A stretch of DNA of 5,499 bases from Bradyrhizobiaceae bacterium (GTDB lineage Bacteria; Pseudomonadota; Alphaproteobacteria; Rhizobiales; Hyphomicrobiaceae). Below, one piece after another: positions 1 to 5,499 of the stretch. Made by a program: the position numbers and the translations under genes. Below the pieces are notes generated by a model. The model was not told where the DNA came from. It did not search any database and saw only the letters and a program-made list of their open reading frames with translations. Location of the stretch: NCBI GenBank assembly GCA_947475855.1, contig CANJPN010000451.1, forward strand, positions 1 to 5,499. The letters are read 5' to 3'. Position 1 is the stretch's first letter, and each line of letters begins with the position of its first letter.

Positions 1-121
1 CCGACCAACTTCCCGCAAGCACGCTCAAGTCGGATTGAGCCGTCGCCGGCGCTGCTGTGCCGAGCGTAGAAAATGCGATCGCGGAAATGATACCGAGCGT
101 CGATCGGAGAGCGTTTGCCAT
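1..121 (-). CDS. Secreted protein of unknown function, N-terminal fragment (runs off left edge)
   Basis: Read on the minus strand, an ATG at 121-119 opens a frame of 40 codons plus one base that continues past the window edge. It begins MANALRSTLG and has an Arg at residue 6, a hydrophobic core at about residues 9-24 and an Ala-Thr-Ala (26-28) signal peptidase I site before Gln29. The product is therefore probably exported to the periplasm. The mature part starts QSDLSVLAGSWS. The 'LAGSWSG'-like start recalls small secreted hypothetical proteins common in rhizobia, but this is from memory and rests on about a dozen residues. The start is well fixed by an AGGAGG ribosome binding site seven bases upstream. 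It is transcribed divergently from the L,D-transpeptidase gene. No function can be assigned from this fragment. Confidence 0.72.
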   Translation of the reverse strand, partial: MANALRSTLGIISAIAFSTLGTAAPATAQSDLSVLAGSWS

Positions 122-128
122 AAGAGAG

Positions 129-134
129 CCTCCT
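129..134 (-). promoter_or_regulatory. Ribosome binding site of the leftmost minus-strand gene
   Basis: On the minus strand the sequence reads AGGAGG, a full consensus Shine-Dalgarno, with seven bases (128-122) between it and the ATG at 121. Together with the signal peptide that follows, it is the main evidence that a real minus-strand gene leaves the window on the left. Confidence 0.75.
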
Positions 135-512
135 GGAAGCTTGCAGGGTAGAAGTGGTGGTTCTGATCGTTTGGTTGAACGTGTCCACGAAAAGAAATTC
201 AGCCGGCGTCCTCCTCCGGCGCCGCAAATTCCTGCGACGCGTTCATACCACTTAAGCCCGCTGGCATCGTAGTCGCCAATGACCCAGAGTTGCCAACGCA
301 CAACTAGTACGAGTTTGAGACTGTTGCATGACCGCCCCGCGCCAGAACGAATCCAAGGGTTGCAGATGGCAGTTTTATCAGGAAAAAGCAGAACCTTACA
401 GAGCCAACAGATTTTCTGCATGAGGTACAGCGGTTAACCTACTGTCAGGCTTGATGAGGCTATAACGCACCATCGTAATGTTCCCGGAATGAAACATTTG
501 GAGCGTGTAGTG
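135..512. other. Divergent intergenic region, no gene supported
   Basis: This stretch lies between two genes pointing away from each other, so promoters for both should lie here. No reading frame in it has a credible ribosome binding site or a protein-like composition. It appears less GC-rich than the flanking genes, especially around 370-480, as expected for promoter DNA. A TATAAC at 461-466 resembles a -10 box for the plus-strand gene but has no good -35 partner at 16-18 bases. No convincing operator, RNA gene or mobile element was seen. An alternative upstream ATG for the next gene lies at 489, in frame with the preferred ATG at 513. Confidence 0.5.
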
Positions 513-668
513 ATGCGTAGTTACAACGCAGCGGGTTGCCAACTGATCGGAGCCACCGCGGTAGCCTTGCTCTTTTTCTTCAATCAGCCTCAGGAAGTAT
601 CTGCGACCACCGAGGCCCTTTCAGCGACAGGCGTGCGCACGCTCAATGAAGCGCCCGCAGCCCCCCCA
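513..668 (+). other. Export-signal segment of the L,D-transpeptidase gene, in a different frame from its catalytic domain
   Basis: From ATG 513 the frame encodes a typical signal peptide: Arg2, a hydrophobic core at about residues 11-23 (LIGATAVALLFFF) and a Val-Ser-Ala site at 29-31, followed by a segment turning Ala/Pro-rich (NEAPAAPP). ATG 513 is preferred over the in-frame ATG 489 because GGAG at 500-503 lies nine bases upstream, while 489 has only a weak CGGA close by. If the frame is read without a shift it continues to a stop at 849-851 through an Arg/Ser/Pro-rich stretch that looks like an out-of-frame translation. The next frame (-1) is open from 650 and carries the Ala/Pro linker and catalytic domain. 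The segment is therefore best seen as the 5' end of the same gene, broken at or near the C7 run at 661-667. Confidence 0.68.
661..667 (+). repeat. Run of seven C at the frame break
   Basis: The context is GCAGCCCCCCCAGACCCC. One more C here would fuse the upstream signal-peptide frame to the downstream L,D-transpeptidase frame with a smooth linker (A-A-P-P-R-P-Q-A-A-P-A). The upstream frame can also be written C CCC CCA (662-668), which formally fits the X XXY YYZ pattern for -1 ribosomal slippage. A one-base deletion in the run, or a base-calling error in the homopolymer, is the simpler explanation. Confidence 0.7.
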
Positions 669-691
669 GACCCCAGGCAGCCCCTGCGGTT

Positions 692-1396
692 GTGGCGCCG
701 GCAGCAGCGCCTCTGGCGTCGCCGGCCCCGGCCCCGATCATCATCGAAAAGTCCGCCGACGAGAAAACCGAGGCGAAGCCCTCCGAGATCGTCGCAGCCC
801 CTGCCAAGCCCCAGCCGCCTCCGACGACACTATTCGCACGCATCAATCTGACGACTCAGACGATGGTCGTGCAGGCCGGTGGAAAGACCATTCACACCTG
901 GAAAGTCTCGACCGGCGCGCCCGGCTACTCGACCCCAGCGGGCTCGTTCAAGCCCAGCTGGATGGCTCAGATGTGGCACTCCCGCCAGTACGACGACGCC
1001 CCCATGCCCTATTCCGTGTTCTTCAACGGCGGCATTGCCGTCCACGGCACAATGAACCCCGGCTCGCTCGGCAGTCCGCGTTCACACGGTTGCGTGCGCC
1101 TGGCCACGTCGAACGCTGCAACGTTTTTCAAGCTCGTCAACCGTCACGGGATGGCACAGACCCGCATCATCGTGCACGGCAAACAGCCATACGGTAACAG
1201 CCCGATGATCGCGGCCCGCTCCGGAAATCGCCAGCCGAAAGCTGCCAACGCTTGGGTCTATACGAACAATAACACCGCCGTTCGTGCCGGCGCCCGGGCT
1301 TCTGCGAGAAGCTACGACAGCTACGGCTACCAACCCAAGCCCCAACCTCGGCGTGTCTCTGCAGTTCGCACCCAGACCACCTACTGGTCGCGCTAG
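692..1396 (+). CDS. L,D-transpeptidase (YkuD domain), catalytic part
   Basis: L,D-transpeptidases of the YkuD family form 3-3 cross-links between peptidoglycan stem peptides or attach proteins to the wall, in the periplasm. Read from GTG 692 (234 residues), there is an Ala/Pro-rich linker to about residue 45 and then the catalytic domain at about 46-163. It opens with the usual strand (ARINLTTQTMVV), continues with a TPAGSFKP motif, and carries H118 in AVHGT and the catalytic C134 in SHGCVRL, so the active site is intact. A basic tail of about 70 residues rich in Ala, Asn, Tyr, Arg and Pro follows. GTG 692 has no good ribosome binding site and gives no export signal. The true gene probably starts at ATG 513 in another frame; a single extra C in 661-667 would give one 294-residue protein with the catalytic Cys at 194. 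A terminator follows the stop, so it is likely a single-gene unit. The family call is firm; whether the gene is functional is uncertain. Confidence 0.88.
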   Translation: MAPAAAPLASPAPAPIIIEKSADEKTEAKPSEIVAAPAKPQPPPTTLFARINLTTQTMVVQAGGKTIHTWKVSTGAPGYSTPAGSFKPSWMAQMWHSRQYDDAPMPYSVFFNGGIAVHGTMNPGSLGSPRSHGCVRLATSNAATFFKLVNRHGMAQTRIIVHGKQPYGNSPMIAARSGNRQPKAANAWVYTNNNTAVRAGARASARSYDSYGYQPKPQPRRVSAVRTQTTYWSR

Positions 1397-1428
1397 CCTG
1401 CCAAGGTACTCCCACGAAAGCTTTCCAG

Positions 1429-1458
1429 AGGACACGGCATCCAAGCCGTGTCCTTTTT
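1429..1458 (+). terminator. Rho-independent terminator after the L,D-transpeptidase gene
   Basis: AGGACACGGC (1429-1438) and GCCGTGTCCT (1445-1454) form a perfect 10-bp stem around a 6-base loop, and the stem runs into TTTTT (1454-1458). It begins 33 bases after the TAG at 1394-1396. This is a strong intrinsic terminator separating the L,D-transpeptidase from the efflux operon. Confidence 0.92.
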
Positions 1459-1494
1459 CGCAATTCACCCTCTTGCATAAAAAAATCGTGCCCC

Positions 1495-1536
1495 CCGGTT
1501 GCATCTGGTTTCCAGCAAATCGCCGGTTGAATCGGG
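1495..1536. repeat. Imperfect direct repeat in the leader of the efflux operon
   Basis: CCGGTTGCATCTGG (1495-1508) and CCGGTTGAATCGGG (1523-1536) agree at 12 of 14 positions, and their starts are 28 bases apart. They lie between the terminator and the adaptor start, where a promoter and operator are expected. Tandem sites could bind a regulator, but this is inference and chance similarity cannot be excluded. No clear promoter was seen beside them. Confidence 0.35.
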
Positions 1537-1643
1537 GCTGATGGTTACAGCTCGTTTCAAGTCTGATACTCAGTCGCCTCCACTTCCCCCCGATGTTGGC
1601 AGGTGGACTTGAACCGCGCTATTTGTATTGCTTGCATCCGAGC

Positions 1644-1647
1644 GAGG
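1644..1647 (+). promoter_or_regulatory. Ribosome binding site that favours the TTG start of the adaptor gene
   Basis: GAGG lies five bases upstream of TTG 1653. The in-frame ATG at 1593 is preceded by a C-rich stretch (CTTCCCCCCG) with no Shine-Dalgarno, so TTG 1653 is preferred. A third in-frame candidate, ATG 1674, has no clear site either. Confidence 0.45.
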
Positions 1648-1652
1648 TCCCT

Positions 1653-2948
1653 TTGAGCCGCACTCCCACCAGCATGATCCTCCGCCTGGGCACACTCGCG
1701 GCGGTATTCGGCATTGGAGCATATGCATTCACGTCGTCAGCCGAAAAACCCAAATCCGGCTCGGACGGCCCGTTCGAAGCTGTGCTTAGAATTTTCGCCT
1801 TGGGCTCCGAGCGCGGCTCGAGCATCGACCGCCGTCTCGCAGGCGGGCCGCCCCCCGCTGTCACCGTCAGCAAGCCTGCATCGCGCGTCGTGACCGATTG
1901 GGACGAATACACCGGCCGCTTCGAAGCTGCCGCCTCCGTCGAGGTGCGCGCGCGCGTCGCCGGTTATCTCGACCAGGTAAACTTCAAGGACGGCCAAGTG
2001 GTCGCGAAGGGCGATCTGCTCTACACGATCGATCGCCGCCCGTTCGAAGCAGCCGTAGCGCAGGCGAACGCCGAGCTTTCCCAGGCCCAGACCAAGGTCG
2101 ACAACGCCGCCAAGGACGTCGATCGCGGCCGGCCACTCGTCGCGACCAAGATAATGTCGGAGAAGGTCTTCGACGACCGCTCGAATATCAAACGCGAAGC
2201 GGAATCGGCAGTAAAGGTCGCTGAAGCGAAACTTCGCACCTCCGAGCTCGACCTCACTTTCACGCGCATCACGGCGCCGATCAGCGGCCGCATGTCGCGC
2301 TCCGTGATCACCCCCGGCAATTATGTCAGCGGCGGCGGCGCGGCTCAGCCGACACTTCTCACGACAATCGTCTCGCAGGATCCGATCCATCTCTACTTCG
2401 ACATCAGCGAAGCAAACGCGATCAAGTATCGCCGCCTGACCCTCGGCGGCGCCAAAGCGGTAGCTGGCCAAGCAGGCGCACTCGTTGAGATCGGCCTTCC
2501 CGACGAGAAGGGCTTTCCTCATCGCGGCACGATCGACTTCTCCGACAACCGCCTCGACGCATCGACCGGCACCCTGCGCATGCGCGCTTCGGTGGAGAAC
2601 GCTCAGGGATTATACTCCCCAGGCCTCTTTGCCCGCGTCCGTGTCGCCGGCTCTTCCGCTTATCAGGCACTATTGTTGCCCGACGAGGCCATCGGCACCG
2701 ACCAAGCCAACAAATTCGTCCTCGTCGTAGCTGACGACGGCACGGTGGAGCGCCGCCTGATCGTCCAGGGCCCGATCGCGCAAGGGCTGCGCGTCGTGAA
2801 GAGCGGCCTCAAGAGCGAGGACTGGGTCGTCATTAAGGGACTGCAGCGTGCCCGCCCCGGCCAGAAGGTCACGCCCACGCGCGAAGTCCTCCAGGTGACG
2901 GACGCAACCGGCAATTCCTCCGCACCCAGGCCCAACTCATCGCAATAG
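1653..2948 (+). CDS. RND efflux periplasmic adaptor subunit (membrane fusion protein, MexE/BepF-like)
   Basis: Adaptors of this family sit in the periplasm and link an RND pump to an outer-membrane channel. From TTG 1653 the protein has 431 residues: a hydrophobic N-terminal segment at about 8-26 (signal peptide or anchor), a linker to about 68, the first lipoyl half at about 96-128 (EVRARVAGYLDQVNFKDGQ), an alpha-helical hairpin at about 131-200, the second lipoyl half at about 201-230 (FTRITAPISGRMSRSVITPG), a beta-barrel at about 243-335 (QDPIHLYFDISE, then SPGLFARVRV) and the membrane-proximal domain to about 415. No lipobox cysteine is seen, so it is probably not a lipoprotein. The start is uncertain: ATG 1593 would add 20 residues that do not look like a signal. 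The pump gene follows after 86 bases on the same strand, with no terminator visible between, so the two form an operon. Length and domain order are normal. The substrate cannot be read from sequence. Confidence 0.93.
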   Translation: MSRTPTSMILRLGTLAAVFGIGAYAFTSSAEKPKSGSDGPFEAVLRIFALGSERGSSIDRRLAGGPPPAVTVSKPASRVVTDWDEYTGRFEAAASVEVRARVAGYLDQVNFKDGQVVAKGDLLYTIDRRPFEAAVAQANAELSQAQTKVDNAAKDVDRGRPLVATKIMSEKVFDDRSNIKREAESAVKVAEAKLRTSELDLTFTRITAPISGRMSRSVITPGNYVSGGGAAQPTLLTTIVSQDPIHLYFDISEANAIKYRRLTLGGAKAVAGQAGALVEIGLPDEKGFPHRGTIDFSDNRLDASTGTLRMRASVENAQGLYSPGLFARVRVAGSSAYQALLLPDEAIGTDQANKFVLVVADDGTVERRLIVQGPIAQGLRVVKSGLKSEDWVVIKGLQRARPGQKVTPTREVLQVTDATGNSSAPRPNSSQ

Positions 2949-3021
2949 AGTTCCGCCCGGTAATTTGGACGATTGCAACAAGCCTGCGAAGGTCCATCCA
3001 AGCGATGCCGGCCGCGCAATC

Positions 3022-3026
3022 GAGGA
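3022..3026 (+). promoter_or_regulatory. Ribosome binding site of the RND pump gene
   Basis: GAGGA lies eight bases before ATG 3035. An in-frame TAG at 3032-3034 directly precedes the ATG, so translation of this frame cannot begin further upstream and the start is well fixed. Confidence 0.75.
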
Positions 3027-3034
3027 CAGTCTAG

Positions 3035-5499
3035 ATGCGGACGTCGCAATTCTTCATCGACCGGCCGATCTTCGCCAGCGTGCTGTCGCTGTTCATTCTC
3101 ATAATCGGCGGTCTGGCCTATTCGCGCCTCCCCGTCTCCGAGCTGCCCGAAATCGCGCCCCCTTCGATCCAGATCACCACCACATTTCCTGGCGCGAGCG
3201 CACAGACCGTCGCCGACACCGTCGCTGCCGTACTCGAGCAGGAGATCAACGGCGTCGAGGGCATGATCTACATGTACTCTCAAGCGACAGCCGATGGCGG
3301 CCTCAACCTGCGCATAACTTTCGAGTTCGGCACCGACATCGACCGCGCCCAGGTGCTGGTCCAGAACCGCATCACCGCCGCCGAGCCGCGCCTGCCTGAA
3401 GAAGTTCGCCGCGGCGGTCTCAGCGTGCGCAAGGTTTCGCCGGACTTCCTGCTCTCGATCCACCTGATCTCACCCGACCGCACCTATGATCAGGTCTACA
3501 TCTCCAACTACGCGATCCTCAACGTGCAGGAAGAACTGGCCCGCATCGAAGGCGTAGGCCAGGTCCTGCTCTTTGGCTCGCGCGAGTATTCGATGCGGAT
3601 TTGGCTCGATCCGACAAGGATCGCAGCCCTCGGTATGACCGCCGAGGAAGTGCTTGCCTCGCTGAGACAGCAGAACATCCAGGCCACCGGCGGCGCGCTC
3701 GGCGAGCCTCCGACCCGCGAGACCGGCGCATTCCAGGTTCCCCTGCTTCTCAAGGGCCGATTGCGCGACGCCTCCGAGTTCGAGGAAATAACGGTGAAGG
3801 CCGGCGCCGATGGACGCACCGTTCGCGTGAAGGATATCGGTCGCGTCGAACTCGGCGCTCTGAACTACAACAACTACGGCTACCAGGACCGCAACCCCGC
3901 GACCGTTATCGTGCTCACCCAGACACCGGGAACCGATGCACTTAAGGCCGCCCGCGCCATCAAGGCCAAGATCAACGCGCTGGCTGAGCGCTTCCCGCGC
4001 GGCCTCGAATACCGCATCATCTATAATACGACCGAGTTCATAGAAATCTCATCCCACGAGCTGAACAAGACGATCCTCGAAGCGATCGCCCTCGTCGTGC
4101 TCGTGATGCTTGTCTTTCTCCAGACCTGGCGCGCAACCGTCATCCCGCTCGTCGCAATACCGATCTCGCTGATCGGCACCTTCGCCGTGATGCTCACGCT
4201 CGGCTATTCGCTGAATACCTTGACGCTGTTCGGCCTCGTCCTCGCCGTCGGCATTGTCGTCGACGATGCCATCGTCGTGGTCGAAAACGTCGAGCGCAAG
4301 CTGCGCGAAGGCCTTTCGCCGATCGAAGCCGCGCGCGTCACCATGAACGAAGTTGGCACAGCGGTCATCGCGATCGCGATCGTGCTCGTCTCCGTTTTCA
4401 TTCCCGCCGCGTTTATCGGCGGCATCACCGGCACGTTCTTCAAGCAGTTCGCGGTCACCATCGCGGCTGCTACGATCATCTCGGCTTTCGTCTCGCTCAC
4501 ACTGTCGCCCGCCTTGTGCGCAATTCTTTTCAAACCGCACGGGCACGACGAAGAAAAGCCGGGCGTCGGCGCAATCTTGATGACACCGGTAAGAGTGTTC
4601 TTCTCCGGCTTCAACCGCGCGTTCGACGGCCTCGCGAATGCTTACGGCCGCATGGTTCGCGGCAACTCGCGGCGCAACCTATTCATGTTGGCGTGTTACG
4701 TAGGCCTCATCGGCCTCGCCTTGTGGATGACACGCGCCACGCCTACCGGCTTCATTCCAGCCCTCGATCGCGGCATCATGTTCGTCTCGGTACAGTTGCC
4801 ACCCGGCAGCTCGCTCGAGCGCACCGACAAGGTTCTCGCCCAGGCCAATGAGATCACGCTGACCACTCCAGGCGTCAAGAACACCGCCCCCTTTACAGGC
4901 CGCAATGCAGCGACTTTCACGCCGACTCCAAGCGCCGGCGCCATATGGACGGTCCTCGACGACCATGCCATCCGCGCGACCAAGGGCCAGAGTGTGGAAG
5001 CCGTCGCGAACGAATTGCGCCGCAGACTTTCCGTAATCCAGGATGCAGTGACGCTGGTGTTCGTGCCGCCGCCCGTGCGCGGCATCGGCTCTCAATCGGG
5101 CTTCGCGATGCGCCTGCAGGACCGCGGCAATTACGGGTCCGCGGAACTGAGCCGCATCGCCGGTGAGCTCATCCGCGAAGCCAATGCCAATCCGCTGCTG
5201 CGTAACGCATTCACGACCTTCCAAACCAACACGCCGCAAATGTTCGTCGATGTCGATCGTGAGAAGGCGCAGATGCTTCGCGTTCCGCTGAGCGCCATTT
5301 TCGAAGCCCTTCGAATCTACATGGGCTCGGCCTACGTCAACGACTTCAATATGTTCGGCCGCACCTATCGCGTCACCGCCCAAGCCGACGGCGACTTCCG
5401 CAACAATCCCGAGAACGTCGCCAACATTCGCGTCCGCTCCACGGATGGCGCGATGGTGCCGCTCGGCTCGCTCGTCGCGTTCAACATGCAGATGGGACC
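3035..5499 (+). CDS. RND multidrug efflux pump, inner-membrane subunit (HAE1 family, MexF/BepG-like), 3' truncated by the window
   Basis: The frame from ATG 3035 stays open to the window edge: 821 codons plus two bases of an expected 1,030-1,060. HAE1 pumps are proton-driven trimers that export drugs, detergents or plant compounds through an adaptor and an outer-membrane channel. Visible in order: the N-terminal FFIDRPIFA motif and TM1 (about 10-30); the first periplasmic porter/docking part with PGASAQTV, EINGVEGMIYM and GTDIDRAQVLVQNRI (from about 99); TM2 at about 346-363, TM3 at about 370-386, and TM4 with the paired Asp410-Asp411 (VGIVVDDAIVVVENVER), equivalent to the AcrB proton-relay Asp407/Asp408; TM5 (441-463), TM6 (470-498) and TM7 (548-566), then TPTGFIPALDRG (569-580) and most of the second periplasmic part. 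TM8-12, with the Lys and Arg partners of the relay, lie beyond the edge. Nothing seen suggests inactivation. The adaptor lies 86 bases upstream; a channel gene may follow outside the window. Confidence 0.96.
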   Translation, partial: MRTSQFFIDRPIFASVLSLFILIIGGLAYSRLPVSELPEIAPPSIQITTTFPGASAQTVADTVAAVLEQEINGVEGMIYMYSQATADGGLNLRITFEFGTDIDRAQVLVQNRITAAEPRLPEEVRRGGLSVRKVSPDFLLSIHLISPDRTYDQVYISNYAILNVQEELARIEGVGQVLLFGSREYSMRIWLDPTRIAALGMTAEEVLASLRQQNIQATGGALGEPPTRETGAFQVPLLLKGRLRDASEFEEITVKAGADGRTVRVKDIGRVELGALNYNNYGYQDRNPATVIVLTQTPGTDALKAARAIKAKINALAERFPRGLEYRIIYNTTEFIEISSHELNKTILEAIALVVLVMLVFLQTWRATVIPLVAIPISLIGTFAVMLTLGYSLNTLTLFGLVLAVGIVVDDAIVVVENVERKLREGLSPIEAARVTMNEVGTAVIAIAIVLVSVFIPAAFIGGITGTFFKQFAVTIAAATIISAFVSLTLSPALCAILFKPHGHDEEKPGVGAILMTPVRVFFSGFNRAFDGLANAYGRMVRGNSRRNLFMLACYVGLIGLALWMTRATPTGFIPALDRGIMFVSVQLPPGSSLERTDKVLAQANEITLTTPGVKNTAPFTGRNAATFTPTPSAGAIWTVLDDHAIRATKGQSVEAVANELRRRLSVIQDAVTLVFVPPPVRGIGSQSGFAMRLQDRGNYGSAELSRIAGELIREANANPLLRNAFTTFQTNTPQMFVDVDREKAQMLRVPLSAIFEALRIYMGSAYVNDFNMFGRTYRVTAQADGDFRNNPENVANIRVRSTDGAMVPLGSLVAFNMQMG

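Noticed and set aside
202..225. GCCGG/CCGGC inverted repeat in the divergent intergenic region
   Set aside because: The stem is only about five base pairs with no T-run and no link to a start or stop; too weak to call a regulatory element.
57..272. Plus-strand open frame of 71 codons at the left edge
   Set aside because: It lies partly opposite the minus-strand secreted protein and its ribosome binding site, has no Shine-Dalgarno of its own and encodes a sequence without recognisable features.
451..466. TTGATG and TATAAC as a promoter pair for the L,D-transpeptidase
   Set aside because: The spacing is only four bases. TATAAC alone could be a -10 box, but no acceptable -35 sequence lies 16-18 bases upstream.
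1542..1570. TGGTTA - 17 bases - GATACT as a promoter for the efflux operon
   Set aside because: The spacing is right, but the matches to consensus are only 3 of 6 and 4 of 6, which is expected often by chance.
1737..2522. Minus-strand open frame of 261 codons inside the adaptor gene
   Set aside because: The plus-strand frame carries clear adaptor motifs over the same bases. Long antisense frames are common in GC-rich genes, and this one has no ribosome binding site or recognisable domain.
2663..3463. Minus-strand open frame of 266 codons across the adaptor/pump junction
   Set aside because: It runs opposite the end of the adaptor, the intergenic gap and the start of the pump. Its composition is typical of an antisense shadow.
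4679..5383. Minus-strand open frame of 234 codons inside the pump gene
   Set aside because: The plus strand encodes conserved HAE1 pump sequence here; no independent evidence supports an antisense gene.

Overview
The window looks like chromosomal DNA from an alphaproteobacterium, most likely of the order Hyphomicrobiales (Bradyrhizobium/Hyphomicrobium-like). This placement is inferred from the fairly high GC content, the style of the L,D-transpeptidase domain, the MexEF/BepFG-like efflux genes and the start of a small secreted protein resembling ones common in rhizobia. No database search was possible.

Layout: (a) 1-121, minus strand: the first 40 codons of a secreted protein of unknown function, with a signal peptide and a strong ribosome binding site, running off the left edge. 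(b) 122-512: a divergent intergenic region with no gene I can support. (c) 513-1396, plus strand: an L,D-transpeptidase (YkuD fold) with an intact HG...SHGC catalytic domain. Its signal peptide and its catalytic domain lie in different reading frames, and the frame break coincides with a run of seven C at 661-667. (d) 1429-1458: a textbook rho-independent terminator. (e) 1459-1652: a leader with an imperfect 14-bp direct repeat. (f) 1653-2948 and 3035-5499 (right edge), plus strand: an RND efflux operon, with a periplasmic adaptor followed by the inner-membrane pump. The pump is truncated by the window end after 821 codons, roughly 200-240 residues short of family length.

The two efflux genes should act together. 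The pump uses the proton gradient to capture substrates in the periplasm or outer leaflet, and the adaptor couples it to an outer-membrane channel. No channel gene or dedicated regulator is seen here. The L,D-transpeptidase belongs to cell-wall cross-linking or protein anchoring and is separated from the efflux operon by the terminator, so the two units are probably transcribed independently.

I found no tRNA, rRNA, CRISPR array, insertion sequence or phage gene. The most unusual item is the frame break in the L,D-transpeptidase; otherwise this is an ordinary envelope-function region, and I see no evidence of a novel multi-gene system.
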